Positions 1 through 9,807 are shown, counted from the stretch's first letter. The stretch: 64,000 nucleotides of DNA from JACVRN01 sp963715565 (GCA_963715565.1 OY970256.1:744001-808000), one strand, 5' to 3'. Notes: generated by a model not told the origin, from the letters alone. Numbers and translations are program-made.

Positions 1-330
1 TTCAGGGCCTACTTTACGCGATGCGGGTAAAGCAAACGTGCCGACATTTGCTCCAACATCAATAAAGACTGAACCTTTTGTTAATCTTTGTAGAATGAAA
101 TTCAGAGATTCATCTTCATAAGTCCCGCTGATTAAAAGATGAAAGCCAATCGGCTCGCGCAGGCTTGGAAGCACAAAAGAACAATTGAATTTATCAACGA
201 CTTCGACATCCTCCGCTTGAGACGACGAGCCGAGCATCAATCTTGCCAGCCGCGTTTTTCCTCTCATGCCCGGCGGAATATATCGCAAGGCTTTCGAAAC
301 GTATTTTAATCTGCGGGAAGCTGCTGTCAT
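1..330 (-). CDS. FkbM-family methyltransferase, 3' part cut by window edge
   Basis: The first 110 residues are visible, starting from an ATG at 328-330; the rest lies left of the window. Residues 88-97 hold the SAM-binding motif I (VFIDVGANVG), typical of FkbM-type O-methyltransferases that methylate sugars or small metabolites. The ATG overlaps the stop of the upstream glycosyltransferase gene (ATGA), so the two are translationally coupled and belong to the polysaccharide operon. Acting on the exported glycan or its precursor is an inference from context. The family call is good; the substrate is unknown. Confidence 0.75.
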   Translation of the reverse strand, partial: MTAASRRLKYVSKALRYIPPGMRGKTRLARLMLGSSSQAEDVEVVDKFNCSFVLPSLREPIGFHLLISGTYEDESLNFILQRLTKGSVFIDVGANVGTFALPASRKVGPE

Positions 331-1538
331 GACGCCGTTTCATTCATGAGGCTTAACACAGGTCCGAACTGCGTTTCATAATTCCACTCTGTAGCAACTT
401 TGCGTCGTCCGCGCTCGCCCATTGCACGCATCTCGTCAGGGTGCTCAAAAAACCATCGCAACGCGGCAGCGATGCTTTCAGGATTCTCCGGGTCGCATGA
501 CAGAGCGTAACCGGCCTCAACGTAGGTGGCGCGCCATTCCTGCAAGTCGGAAACGAGCAAAGCAAGTCCCGATGAAAGATAATCGAAAGGTTTATTGGAT
601 GCTCCCACCATATGCTGCTCGTTAACGTCGTCCGTCTTCTTGGGCATAAACGCCAGCCCCACATCGCACCTGCGACACCATTCTAAAAGAGCGTTACGCT
701 CCGGTATCGTCCCCAGATATTCCACCCTGTGACCGAGTCCAAGCCGGTTGGCTTGAGCAAGAATCTGCTGCACATATCCCCTGTAGCCCACTGTCTCGTA
801 GCCAATGATGCGAAGCTTCATTCTCTCGGGCAGGTGCGCCAACGCATCAATCACCGTGAGAGGCATACGCGGCGGCACTATCGAGCCGTGATAAAGAATC
901 CAGAAGTCTTGACCATTATGTTGGGAGCGCGGCTCTGCAATCTCTTCCATGGACGGGCAATTACTGACACACAGGACCGCTGAATCTTCTGCCACATCGC
1001 GCGAAAAAATTTCCGCCCGTTTTTGATTCGGCAAGATGCTCATCTTTGCTCTGCGCGTGAGCCTGCGCCGCGCCGTCAAACAGAAGCGTTGAAAGATATT
1101 GTCGTTCGCTCCGGGTGAATCGTGCTCGTGATACACGACCTTCGTGCCCGGCAGGTAACTTAAAAGAAGAGCGGCAGGTGCGGAGAGAAAGTCCGAGGCA
1201 TAAACCCACTGTGGACGCCACCGAAGCGACCAACCGAGCGTCCATAACAGGAATTTGAGATAGCTTAGCTTCTGTCTCCATCCACCATTAACAAAAGGCA
1301 TGAGCCGCGTTTTGATGCGCTCGTGCGGCGAGAAACATAAATGATCTGCGTTCAATGCTCCTGTGCCCAGAAACATGACCTGCCAGCCGTCATCGGCCAG
1401 AATGCGGGAGCTATGCTCAAGGGGCGGGTAAAGAGCAGGATTCGTGAATTGCACGTAGAGTATGCGCTTTGACTCATCGTGACGATGATTCACGTCCGAC
1501 ATTCTTATATTAAGCGGGGTATCCAAACCCTTATCCAT
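327..1538 (-). CDS. Glycosyltransferase (GT4-like, GT-B fold)
   Basis: A 403-residue protein with the layout of a GT-B retaining glycosyltransferase. The N-terminal half has a Rossmann-like strand (RILYVQFTNPALYP) and the C-terminal half has the donor-side region (FWILYHGSIVPPRMPLTVID, then NKPFDYLSSGLALLVSD). The usual E-x7-E donor motif is degenerate, so the exact GT family is uncertain. An ATG at 1538 is preferred over a GTG three bases upstream; it overlaps the end of the preceding methyltransferase gene by 8 bases. It likely adds a sugar during assembly of the repeat unit encoded by this locus; donor and acceptor are unknown. Confidence 0.75.
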   Translation of the reverse strand: MDKGLDTPLNIRMSDVNHRHDESKRILYVQFTNPALYPPLEHSSRILADDGWQVMFLGTGALNADHLCFSPHERIKTRLMPFVNGGWRQKLSYLKFLLWTLGWSLRWRPQWVYASDFLSAPAALLLSYLPGTKVVYHEHDSPGANDNIFQRFCLTARRRLTRRAKMSILPNQKRAEIFSRDVAEDSAVLCVSNCPSMEEIAEPRSQHNGQDFWILYHGSIVPPRMPLTVIDALAHLPERMKLRIIGYETVGYRGYVQQILAQANRLGLGHRVEYLGTIPERNALLEWCRRCDVGLAFMPKKTDDVNEQHMVGASNKPFDYLSSGLALLVSDLQEWRATYVEAGYALSCDPENPESIAAALRWFFEHPDEMRAMGERGRRKVATEWNYETQFGPVLSLMNETAS

Positions 1539-2343
1539 CACACCTACGAGCGATGATCTCCCCGTAGTTAGTGATTCGCTCGATAAGCTTCCCGTCCAGA
1601 TTGAGAGCGCGATAGTTGCAGCTTTCGAGTAAAGACAATAACGAATCGCTGGTTGTCCCCACTTCAGTCCATGCGTAAGGATGAACCTCTATATAGATTG
1701 CGCGCGGCGCTCGATGCTCGTCCCTTAATAAACTTGTAGCGCCACTGAGGACCTTCTCTTCATAGCCTTCGACATCAATCTTCAGAACGTCGAGGCGTCG
1801 TTCTGCAAAGTGATGGTCGAGAGTGATGCAATCCACCAGACAGGTATCCTCATCTTGCTTTAAGGAAATATGCGCGCTCTCTGCTTGCAAGCTGAACGGC
1901 ACGGTTTCGATGGTGTCACTGACAGCAGCATTAACCAGCTCAACGCGCTCTTCAAGCGCATTCAAACGTATGTGCTCTTTTGTAAAGGAATGATTTGATG
2001 GGTCCGGTTCAAAGGCAACGACGAGACCGGAGGGCCCTACGCGTCGCGCAACGGCAAGAGCATAAAGACCTATGAAAGTGCCCACATCGGCGAAGGTATC
2101 ACCCGGTCTGATTTCACTCATCAAGCTCTGCCAGACATCCGGCTCGTACTCTTCAATCACGGCGCGGAACCGGGGTGATAACAGAATCGGATCAGTCCCA
2201 TTCATCACACGCTTCAATCCTTTTCTTCCGGCGAATGAGACCGCGCGGTCATAGAAGGGGCGAAAAGCATCCCACACCTTATCCGCCCTCTTCAAATACC
2301 GGCTATGACGCAGAGCAATGCAATATCTTTCAACCGAGTGCAT
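1531..2343 (-). CDS. FkbM-family methyltransferase
   Basis: A 270-residue SAM-dependent methyltransferase. Motif I is DVGTFIG at residues 86-92, and the FkbM hallmark (LDVLKIDVEGYEEKVLSGA) follows the central sheet. The first 50 residues are a basic helical extension. Its ATG lies inside the last codons of the upstream glycosyltransferase gene (14-base overlap), which indicates coupled translation. In polysaccharide loci such enzymes O-methylate a sugar residue; whether it acts on nucleotide sugar or finished glycan cannot be told from sequence. Confidence 0.85.
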   Translation of the reverse strand: MHSVERYCIALRHSRYLKRADKVWDAFRPFYDRAVSFAGRKGLKRVMNGTDPILLSPRFRAVIEEYEPDVWQSLMSEIRPGDTFADVGTFIGLYALAVARRVGPSGLVVAFEPDPSNHSFTKEHIRLNALEERVELVNAAVSDTIETVPFSLQAESAHISLKQDEDTCLVDCITLDHHFAERRLDVLKIDVEGYEEKVLSGATSLLRDEHRAPRAIYIEVHPYAWTEVGTTSDSLLSLLESCNYRALNLDGKLIERITNYGEIIARRCDG

Positions 2344-3727
2344 GTGCCTCTGTTTCCGCTTGTTCGAAAGATTGGCTAGAAGGAGTGGTCCGTAAAATAT
2401 TTTCGTAAAGCGCCAGCATCTCTTTCGCTACCACATCCATGCGGCGCGGTGGCCGAACGCCGAACCGCAGCTTCTCAATAAGATTACGGTTGTGGCAGCA
2501 TTGCTTGATAACTTCCGCCCAATCTTTGACTGAATCCGGCTCTACCAGCAACCCATTAACTCCGTGCTCGACCAACTCGGATATGCCGCCCAAGTTTGCT
2601 CCGATGACAGGAATTCCGGCAGCAAAGGCTTCCAGAATGACCAGAGGGCCTGTTTCAAGTAAGCGTGACGGCACAGCCAGCACATCATAATTACGCAGAA
2701 GCCCGACCACATGATCTGACTGAACAGGGTGGCAAAATCGAATCCGCCTGTCGCCTTCCGCGAGTATTTTTAGCTCTTCAAGAAATGTTGAATCGGATTG
2801 CGTTATTCCATAAAGGTGCAGCTCAATCTTCTCTTCCGGCAGAGACCGCAAAGCGCGTATGAGGAGGTCTGGGCCTTTCTCACGGTCAAGGCGACCGAGA
2901 AAGGCTATCCGAAGTGATCCGTTTGACATTTTAGATGTGGGAGGACTGATATGCGTTTCTGTACTCTCAATCGGCAGGCCGTGCTGAGAAACAGTTATTT
3001 TTTCAATAGGCACGTTGTTGCCGGTAAGCAGTTCTTTAGTCCATTGGCAAAGCGCCACCACAGCGTCCACTTCATTCATCAGCGAGTAAAACGTCTCATG
3101 GCGCAACCCTATCAATTCAGTCATGCGTAAAGCTGTCCCAGCACTGTTTCTGAAATGAGAAGCGCCCACAAGCTTCCCCACAAAACCGGGCGCGTGACTT
3201 AACAAACGGCTGCCTGTAAATCCCATTCCCAGCCCTTGCAGTACACATTCTGTGCATGTTCTGACATCCAGTTTCCCGTCACAGACCTCGCTTCCCCACC
3301 GCAGCAGTGTGCCTCTCAGACAGGACACAGTTGGCGTGTGATAAGTAAAAACCGTCTTGATATCGCGTAGTCGCGCTTCTCTAACAAGGCGTAAGGAAAC
3401 CCCTCTGGTAAAGGCGTGCAGATGTACTATGTCCGGCTGTTCCTCATCCAGTATCTTGGCGAAGTGATATGCGGCCTCTACGTCTCCCTCATCGTAAAGC
3501 TCTCGCAGGTCGCCCACCTCTTCTTTGACGGCAAAGCGGCGAACCCGTAAGCCTTCGTGCTCATAATTTCCCATCTGCTTTCCGGGGGCAGCAATTAGTA
3601 CATTAACCTGATCGCGTTGCAGATGTCTGGCAAGAGACGCGACATACACTTCCGTTCCGCCAACGGCGTCCGGGTAGAAACAGAATGGGACGTGAATGAC
3701 TTTCAATCGAAGGCTTTGTGGAGGCAA
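2330..3727 (-). CDS. Glycosyltransferase family 4 with cysteine-rich insert
   Basis: A 465-residue GT-B enzyme. It starts with the acceptor-side motif around PFCFYPDAVGGTEVYVASL. The GT4 C-terminal half contains IAFLGRLDREKGPDLLIRAL and an E-x7-E donor site (ETGPLVILEAFAAGIPVIG). Residues about 135-165 carry five cysteines (SCLRG, then CDGKLDVRTCTECV), the arrangement of a small metal-binding or disulfide insert seen in some GT4 enzymes. The listed start is a TTG with no clear Shine-Dalgarno sequence, so the true start could be a few codons inside. It lies 14 bases after the GT2 gene in the same operon. Confidence 0.85.
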   Translation of the reverse strand: MPPQSLRLKVIHVPFCFYPDAVGGTEVYVASLARHLQRDQVNVLIAAPGKQMGNYEHEGLRVRRFAVKEEVGDLRELYDEGDVEAAYHFAKILDEEQPDIVHLHAFTRGVSLRLVREARLRDIKTVFTYHTPTVSCLRGTLLRWGSEVCDGKLDVRTCTECVLQGLGMGFTGSRLLSHAPGFVGKLVGASHFRNSAGTALRMTELIGLRHETFYSLMNEVDAVVALCQWTKELLTGNNVPIEKITVSQHGLPIESTETHISPPTSKMSNGSLRIAFLGRLDREKGPDLLIRALRSLPEEKIELHLYGITQSDSTFLEELKILAEGDRRIRFCHPVQSDHVVGLLRNYDVLAVPSRLLETGPLVILEAFAAGIPVIGANLGGISELVEHGVNGLLVEPDSVKDWAEVIKQCCHNRNLIEKLRFGVRPPRRMDVVAKEMLALYENILRTTPSSQSFEQAETEAHALG

Positions 3728-3741
3728 TATAAGTTCGAGCC

Positions 3742-4755
3742 TTATCGGAAAACTTTTGCCAGAGGGGAAAGCATAAATTTAACGCCTAACTTAGACGCTT
3801 CATAAACCTTGCGACCGACTAAAGTCCCTAATAGTCTGCGCTGCACTTCCAGACGTAACGCATAGTTTGGATAGTTGAGCAGCGCCGCGAGATAGCAGCG
3901 ACGGGCATCGCTGTCGTAATGGCAACCGAAATATTTATTCGCCATATCCAAATACTGTGCCCCGTAAATGCGTCGCTTGGCTCGCTGCTTTTGATGCTCA
4001 AGCCCCGGCGTTTTTTCCTGTTCATTGAAAATGCGTTCGAGGAGCCAGAAGATGGAGGTCTCTTCCGTTTTGTTAAGGACGATTTTGCTGTGATGATTCT
4101 CGCCGTGCACGCGGTAATCGGCCAGCACCCGGTTCACATAATAAAAGTCATATTCGCGCGCCATCGAAAGAGTGAAATACCAGTCGTTAAAGGCCAAACC
4201 TTCGGGAACGGGCAAAGCATTCAGCCATGCATCTCGCCGTGCCATAACTGAGGGCGCGCAGATGAAGTTTTTCTCCATGAGCGCCGTTAGCTCGTTGCCT
4301 TTGAAATCTCGCCCGTCATGGTGTGAATCAGAACGCTCGACTGTAATCTCTCCATGCTCGTTCATCAACGCCACGTCACCATATACCATTCCGACATCCG
4401 GGAAAGCGTTGAACTTTTCCATGACGGTCGATAAGTAGCCGGGACGATAACGGTCATCAGGATCAATGCGCGCGATGAAAGCCCCGCGCGCTTCTCTTAA
4501 TCCTTCGTTAATCGTACCTACGTGGCCCATGTTGACTGTGTGAGTGATGACGCGTATGCGCGGGTCTGTGAATGAGCGGATGACTTCGGGTGTCTCATCG
4601 GTCGAAGCATCATCAATAACAATAATCTCAAAATCAAAGTCGCCTTCCTGCGTGAGAATACTATGAAGACAGTCGGGCAGGTATCGAGCGTAGTTATAGC
4701 AAGGGACTATAAAGCTGATGAGAGGGGAGCGATCTGGATTCGTGTTATTTGTCAC
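3742..4755 (-). CDS. Glycosyltransferase family 2
   Basis: A 337-residue inverting GT-A enzyme. The N-terminus reads SFIVPCYNYARYLPDCLHSI. The nucleotide-binding aspartates follow in IIVIDDASTDETPEVI, and the DxD-type motif is in ARIDPDDRYRPGYL. The C-terminal 100 residues are basic and helical. The start is GTG, overlapping the acyltransferase stop by 11 bases. It probably transfers one sugar of the repeat unit at the cytoplasmic face of the membrane; donor unknown. Confidence 0.88.
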   Translation of the reverse strand: MTNNTNPDRSPLISFIVPCYNYARYLPDCLHSILTQEGDFDFEIIVIDDASTDETPEVIRSFTDPRIRVITHTVNMGHVGTINEGLREARGAFIARIDPDDRYRPGYLSTVMEKFNAFPDVGMVYGDVALMNEHGEITVERSDSHHDGRDFKGNELTALMEKNFICAPSVMARRDAWLNALPVPEGLAFNDWYFTLSMAREYDFYYVNRVLADYRVHGENHHSKIVLNKTEETSIFWLLERIFNEQEKTPGLEHQKQRAKRRIYGAQYLDMANKYFGCHYDSDARRCYLAALLNYPNYALRLEVQRRLLGTLVGRKVYEASKLGVKFMLSPLAKVFR

Positions 4756-5425
4756 GGCGCTTGATTACTCTGGCGGGGACGCCGACGGCTGTCGCTCCGG
4801 GAGGGATGTCGTTTATCACCACCGCGCCTGCTCCTATGGTGGCCCATTCCCCGATTGATACCTTATCTATCAGGGTTGCGCCCGCGCCTATAAAGCAGCC
4901 CTCGCCGATGTTCACGTTGCCCGCAACGACTGCGCCCGGATTGAGGTTCACAAAATCTCCGACGACGCAATCGTGCGACACGGAAGCGTTCACGTTAACG
5001 ATGCAGTGTCGTCCGATTTTGATCTTCGTCGTCAAAACGCTTCCCGGCGCAAGACATGTACCTTCTCCAATTTCAACTTTGAAGCCGACTACTGATTGCG
5101 GATGGCGCAGCGTCCATGCTTTCAGATTCAGCGCATCGAGCGAATGAAGCTTATTGACTAACTCTCTGCGTACAGCATTACTCCCGACGGCAGTAATGTA
5201 AAACAACTCTGTTTCTTCCCGGCGGGATAGTAGACGCCTCAGGTCGTCAAAACCTCCGACGATTTCGGATTCTCCAAATGGCCCTCGTGCCTTATGCTCA
5301 TCCACGAAACCTGCGGCGGAAATCATTTTGTCACGGGCACTCAAATCAAGGAGATAAGAGAAAATCTCGGAGCCATGTCCGCCCGCGCCGATAATAAAAA
5401 TCCTTTGACCGGCCGCGTTTTTCAT
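4745..5425 (-). CDS. Sugar O- or N-acyltransferase, NeuD/PglD family
   Basis: A 226-residue hexapeptide-repeat acyltransferase. It opens with a PglD-type Rossmann N-domain (RIFIIGAGGHGSEIFSYLLD) and continues as a left-handed beta helix with many I-G-x-G repeats (VEIGEGTCLAPGSVL, VNIGEGCFIGAGATLIDKV). The conserved catalytic histidine is probably in NASVSHDCVVGDF. These enzymes transfer acetyl or similar groups to an amino- or hydroxy-sugar nucleotide. A DegT aminotransferase two genes away would supply an amino-sugar substrate, so N-acylation is plausible. It has a clean ATG start. Confidence 0.85.
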   Translation of the reverse strand: MKNAAGQRIFIIGAGGHGSEIFSYLLDLSARDKMISAAGFVDEHKARGPFGESEIVGGFDDLRRLLSRREETELFYITAVGSNAVRRELVNKLHSLDALNLKAWTLRHPQSVVGFKVEIGEGTCLAPGSVLTTKIKIGRHCIVNVNASVSHDCVVGDFVNLNPGAVVAGNVNIGEGCFIGAGATLIDKVSIGEWATIGAGAVVINDIPPGATAVGVPARVIKRRDK

Positions 5426-5466
5426 TAGCTCCCTGACAGACGATTCGACATTAAACTGCGAGCACC

Positions 5467-6519
5467 TCAGGCGCGCGTCTGCGCGTTCACATGAGCCAGC
5501 ATTTCAAGCAGATTGACGATATCGCGATGATTTTTGGACCCAAGCTGCGTTAGCTCTTTGAGCCACTTGGCGTTGCGGTAAAAGATTGATTCGGGGTCGG
5601 GTATCAAACCGCTGACGATGGCTTCCGTCATCTCTTCCGCGCCCATTTCCACACTGAGGCGCGTACTGAAACCTTCATCCGTCATGCGGCGGGTCGAGAC
5701 GCGATAATCACGCTTGTCTTCATCAGCAAGCTCAAGGTGCGTGGCAGCGAGCGAGGGGTTGATGAGCTTGAAGGTGTCTGCGATATCAACGACGCGCAGG
5801 TTTTCGTGCGCGATGTTGTAGCAAATGTGGCTCGCTTCGGGTTTTTCGGTAAAGTAAACAAAGGCGCGTGCGCAATCTGCAACATGCAGAAAGGGACGCC
5901 AGTGCAGACCGTCGCCGAAAATCTTGATTTCATTATGTAGAGTGCTGTAGAGGCTGAAGATATTGACGACCAGGTCGAAACGCATGCGCGGCGAATAGCC
6001 AAAGAGCGTCCCGTTGCGCAGGATGATGGGAGACCAGTTAGAATCCGCAAGCTCTTTCAAAGTCTGCTCGGCCTTGATTTTTGACGCGGCGTAAACCGTC
6101 AAAGGATTAACAGCAGCCTCTTCATCCAGTTCCCCATCCGCTTCGCCATACACGGAACACGAGGACGAGAAGATGAATCTGATGTGAAGCTGCCTGGTCA
6201 TTTCGGCCAGCGTTTCCGTGGCGCGGAAGTTCACTTCTTCCGTTAGCTCCGGGTTGAGTTCCGCCGAGGGGTCATTGGAGATTGCGGCCAGATGAATGAC
6301 GCAATCGCAGCCTTCCAGCAACGCGCGCAAGCTTTCGGCATCGGAAACGATGGCGCGCAGGTCTTCGCGTATCAACTCGACTGCGGGCTTGAGCGCGCGC
6401 ATGTGACCGAGCCCGAAATATCCCAAATCCAGCACGCGCACGCGATGACCGCGCGCCAAAAGCTTTGTGACCAGCACAGACCCGAGGTACCCCGCGCCGC
6501 CCGTGACAAGGATGTTCAT
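5467..6519 (-). CDS. NAD-dependent sugar epimerase/dehydratase (extended SDR)
   Basis: A 350-residue extended short-chain dehydrogenase. It begins with the NAD motif GGAGYLGS and has the catalytic serine region FSSSCSVYGEADGEL and the YxxxK pair in VYAASKIKAEQ. The sugar-binding part follows (RNGTLFGYSPRMRFDLVVN, then GLHWRPFLHVADCA). The family covers 4-epimerases, dehydratases and reductases acting on nucleotide sugars. It is in the polysaccharide operon, 41 bases before the acyltransferase gene. The exact reaction is not determined by sequence. Confidence 0.85.
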   Translation of the reverse strand: MNILVTGGAGYLGSVLVTKLLARGHRVRVLDLGYFGLGHMRALKPAVELIREDLRAIVSDAESLRALLEGCDCVIHLAAISNDPSAELNPELTEEVNFRATETLAEMTRQLHIRFIFSSSCSVYGEADGELDEEAAVNPLTVYAASKIKAEQTLKELADSNWSPIILRNGTLFGYSPRMRFDLVVNIFSLYSTLHNEIKIFGDGLHWRPFLHVADCARAFVYFTEKPEASHICYNIAHENLRVVDIADTFKLINPSLAATHLELADEDKRDYRVSTRRMTDEGFSTRLSVEMGAEEMTEAIVSGLIPDPESIFYRNAKWLKELTQLGSKNHRDIVNLLEMLAHVNAQTRA

Positions 6520-6609
6520 CTTACAGCCTCTCTGTAATTGAAGAATTGCGGAAGCTCATCTGGTGAAAGTATGACAGGAGCAGAAAACAGGACCGGTAGC
6601 GAAAAACTT

Positions 6610-7740
6610 TCACCATCTTTCTTCTGCGAGCCGCAGGGTCTCGACCACATAATCCATCTCGTCTTCCGTCATACTCGTGTAGAAAGGCAGCGTGATGACG
6701 CGGCGCGAAAGGGATTCTGTACGCGGAAGGGCGCGGTCTGTAAAACGCTTGAACAATTGCTGCTCATGAACAGCCGGAAAGAAGTAGGCGCGCGTCTCCA
6801 CTCCCTGCTCCTTGAGAAAAGCCATTACCTCATCGCGCCGGGCGGTCTTCTCTTCAGGCACTAAAACGGTGAAGTCCTTGTAGGTGTGTACAACGCCATC
6901 GGGCCACGGCAAAGTCTCAAACCTTGTGCGATTTTGTATGCGGTCCAGAAAATAGCGAGCCTTGCGTTGCCGCTCAGCGACTAGCGCATCAAGACGACGC
7001 AGGTTATGCAGACCAATGATAGCGTGAAACTCGCTCATCTTTCCGTTCATCCCCGGCCAGTGCGTATCATAGTTCGCTTCGATGCCGTAGTTGCGCATCT
7101 TGCGTATGCGCTCTATCAACTCCGGGTCGCGGCTCGAAACCATTCCGCCTTCGACGCTCACCAGCATTTTGGTAACGGAGAGCGAGAAGACCTCCGCATT
7201 CCCGAATGCGCCAACACGCCCCTGCGGCAGAGCAGAGCCAAAAGCATGCGCCGCGTCGTACATCATAAAGACAGGACGCCCGCGCTTCTCCGCGTACTCG
7301 TCAACCACGGCCTGTAGCTCGTCAACGCGGCATGGCATTCCGTACACGTGCGTCGCTATCACACCACCGACATCCTCATGCTTTTCGAGCAACTCCCGCA
7401 GGTCCGAAGGAGAGAGCGTCAGGTTGTCTTCAATCTCCGCAAACACAGGAACGCCGCCCGCGTACATCACGGCCTGCGCCGTCGCCATAAAAGTAAAACT
7501 CGGCAGCACTACTTTCTGCCCGCGCTTAAGCCCCAGAGCCTGAAGCGTAAACACGAGCCCCACCGTTCCAGACGACACCGTCAAAGCATGCGCGCCTAAG
7601 TAAACGCCCGCCTCTTCTTCAAAGGCCGTGACATATTTGCCGAAGTTTGTAATCTTGCCGTTCTCAAGGATTTCCCGAAAAGGCTCTTCGACTGCTTCCA
7701 GAGTAGGCAAATCAGGTTTGATTAGTGGAATAGTTCTCAC
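6610..7740 (-). CDS. DegT/DnrJ/EryC1/StrS-type sugar aminotransferase
   Basis: A 376-residue fold-type I PLP enzyme. PLP-phosphate contacts are in VSSGTVGLVFTLQALGL, the cofactor-stacking and Asp region is YDAAHAFGSA, and Lys191 in SVTKMLVSVEGG is the likely Schiff-base lysine. These enzymes transaminate a keto-sugar nucleotide, usually from glutamate. The partner keto sugar is probably the 4-keto-6-deoxy compound made by the CDP-sugar block further upstream in the operon (inference). GTG start. Confidence 0.9.
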   Translation of the reverse strand: MRTIPLIKPDLPTLEAVEEPFREILENGKITNFGKYVTAFEEEAGVYLGAHALTVSSGTVGLVFTLQALGLKRGQKVVLPSFTFMATAQAVMYAGGVPVFAEIEDNLTLSPSDLRELLEKHEDVGGVIATHVYGMPCRVDELQAVVDEYAEKRGRPVFMMYDAAHAFGSALPQGRVGAFGNAEVFSLSVTKMLVSVEGGMVSSRDPELIERIRKMRNYGIEANYDTHWPGMNGKMSEFHAIIGLHNLRRLDALVAERQRKARYFLDRIQNRTRFETLPWPDGVVHTYKDFTVLVPEEKTARRDEVMAFLKEQGVETRAYFFPAVHEQQLFKRFTDRALPRTESLSRRVITLPFYTSMTEDEMDYVVETLRLAEERW

Positions 7741-7828
7741 GATTTAAAACCACACCTTCATTTTTTTAGGAGCTGTGTCTCCATGTAATTTAATTCGCTC
7801 AAGTGCAGGGTGTCTTCTAATCATCCTC

Positions 7829-8995
7829 TCATCTCCATGCAGCCGTTGAGTGATACCTACCTATCTTTGCCTCCATGAAGCCACTGCTGAAGATTGCATC
7901 TATCTTGTTTACACATTCACTCAGATTGCTGAATTCTGCATCTTCTCCTTTGATCACTAAGGTTCTTGCTTTTTTGACGTGAGGGCGCAATTTAACCTCC
8001 AGAAACGACAGAGCATCTCTGAGTCTCCCCGCATTGCGGTTACCATTGTCAGATGACTGCTCTTTTAGATTATCAGGTGCAACTTCGCTCCATTGCTTTA
8101 ACCACTCTGAAATATTCACGCCATCTCGTTTGTAATGCTGCAAGTCCTGAAGAGTGCCATAGTAATAAAGCTCCCATGGAAAAGGTATCGTCTGAAGTTC
8201 TGGTATTTGATGGCGCGCAGTCAAAAGAGCATTTGAAAGCAGGTTGGTAATAGAATTAAATTTGAGTGGCACGTAAGGGAGCTGATGAAGCTCATCATGC
8301 TCACGACCCTGTATGATCATCGCCGTAATGCTTTGCTCGTGTCTTCCGTAGACAGTAAAGGGATAATCCAGAAACAGATAATCGTCCAGTAATGACAAAG
8401 CCAAAACGCCGGAAAATACATCGGCAGAGACGATAGGAAAGAGATTACTCACTTTCCTTCTCATTCTCTCAATCAGCGACCTTTTATAGATGGCATTGGT
8501 TAACTGGGGGAAACGATACAGGCTGAAGGTGGCGAAAGTATATTCAAGAGTGGCATCGGCAGAAACAACCTGTGTCTCGCCGGAAAAATATCTGGTAAAG
8601 AGTGAATTTCTTCGCTCCTTCTGATGAAAATCCGGATAGAAGTAGTCACAGAAATTCCAGGCTATCAACTCATGATCGAGATGTTGTGAAACTCTGTTAA
8701 GTAATGAAGGTGAAAAGGCATCATCATCTGAAAGAAAGGTTACGTACTCGCCCTGCGCCTGTGACAGTGCAAACTCCCAGTTGCGCGGCAAAGATAAAAC
8801 TTCTGGTGGACGAACGTACTGAACGTCGTACGCCTTTGCTACCTGTGACGTTTCATCGTCAGAGCAGTTGTCACAAACGATGATTTCGTAGTCCCCGAAA
8901 GTCTGGTTACGAACGCTCTGCAATGCGTTGCGTAATAAGAGCGCGCGATTCCGAGTAGGGATGATAATTGAAAATAAAGGTTTAGAAGCCATCAA
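7829..8995 (-). CDS. Glycosyltransferase family 2
   Basis: A 388-residue GT-A enzyme. Its catalytic head (FSIIIPTRNRALLLRNALQS, EIIVCDNCSDDETS, then TFLSDDDAFSPSLL) has the two aspartate motifs that bind the nucleotide-sugar and metal. The C-terminal 150 residues are unlike common GT2 tails and may define acceptor choice. It is separated from the aminotransferase gene by 88 bases and from the next gene upstream by 47 bases. AT content is slightly higher here than in the flanking biosynthetic genes, as often seen for variable glycosyltransferases. Confidence 0.85.
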   Translation of the reverse strand: MMASKPLFSIIIPTRNRALLLRNALQSVRNQTFGDYEIIVCDNCSDDETSQVAKAYDVQYVRPPEVLSLPRNWEFALSQAQGEYVTFLSDDDAFSPSLLNRVSQHLDHELIAWNFCDYFYPDFHQKERRNSLFTRYFSGETQVVSADATLEYTFATFSLYRFPQLTNAIYKRSLIERMRRKVSNLFPIVSADVFSGVLALSLLDDYLFLDYPFTVYGRHEQSITAMIIQGREHDELHQLPYVPLKFNSITNLLSNALLTARHQIPELQTIPFPWELYYYGTLQDLQHYKRDGVNISEWLKQWSEVAPDNLKEQSSDNGNRNAGRLRDALSFLEVKLRPHVKKARTLVIKGEDAEFSNLSECVNKIDAIFSSGFMEAKIGRYHSTAAWR

Positions 8996-9042
8996 AATTT
9001 TATTTCGGCATTATCGCAATTAGATTTTGCCCTTTTGTCGTC

Positions 9043-9807
9043 TCAACTGATTCTCTTAATGAAACCACAAGGCCAATATGTAACTCTTTGGTTGATACTC
9101 CCCTCATTGAAGACAAAGGACGGTTCTTCAATAATAAAATTTGGATTTGCCCGAACGAACTCTAAAGCAGCTTGCTTTGGATTATTCTGTATCCAATCCG
9201 GCTGGGTCCTTGGAGCGCCCACTACCTGTTCCATGATCCCATCCATCGCGACGATGTATGAGCCTTTTGTTACTAAAGGCGCGTAAGCGTTCAATTCCGC
9301 CAGCACGTGATCTTTCGTGTGATTAGAATCCAGTAGGACCATGACGCTCTCGTCGTCACGGACTTGTGATTTCACCCGCTCGACTGTCGCAGGCTCGACC
9401 GAGCTGCCTTCAATCAAGCTGATGAGCGGACTAAGTTGATGCGATTCAATCGCCTTTCTGTTGTGGGGACGTATCTCGATATCAATCCCAATGACTCTCC
9501 CTTTCTCGGTCGCCTTGCACAGGCTGGCGTAGAAAATCAAAGAACCGCCATGAGCAACACCCGTCTCGATAATCACATCCGGCTTTGTTTGGTAAATGAC
9601 CTCCTGGATACGTAGTAAATCCTCCGGCAATTGAATGATGGGTCTTCCAAGCCAACTGAATGAATAGACATATTTTGTATCCCATCCACATCTCAACCAC
9701 GCCTGAGATATAACCGAAAACGCTTCCGGGCTTTCCAGAGCGAATGTCTTGCAGCTATCTGTGCCCTCCACGGTCACTACGTTATTCTCTAAATCAATCT
9801 TTATCAT
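9043..9807 (-). CDS. CmcI/cephalosporin-hydroxylase-family methyltransferase
   Basis: A 254-residue Rossmann methyltransferase. Motif I is VIIETGVAHGGSLIFYA, followed by VIGIDIEIRPHNRKAIE and the acidic metal-site candidate VMVLLDSNHTKDHV. Despite the family name (cephalosporin hydroxylase, CmcI), relatives in glycan loci are SAM-dependent O-methyltransferases such as rhamnosyl O-methyltransferases. It probably methylates a deoxysugar of this polysaccharide. The ATG overlaps the stop of the upstream SDR gene by ATGA. Confidence 0.82.
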   Translation of the reverse strand: MIKIDLENNVVTVEGTDSCKTFALESPEAFSVISQAWLRCGWDTKYVYSFSWLGRPIIQLPEDLLRIQEVIYQTKPDVIIETGVAHGGSLIFYASLCKATEKGRVIGIDIEIRPHNRKAIESHQLSPLISLIEGSSVEPATVERVKSQVRDDESVMVLLDSNHTKDHVLAELNAYAPLVTKGSYIVAMDGIMEQVVGAPRTQPDWIQNNPKQAALEFVRANPNFIIEEPSFVFNEGSINQRVTYWPCGFIKRIS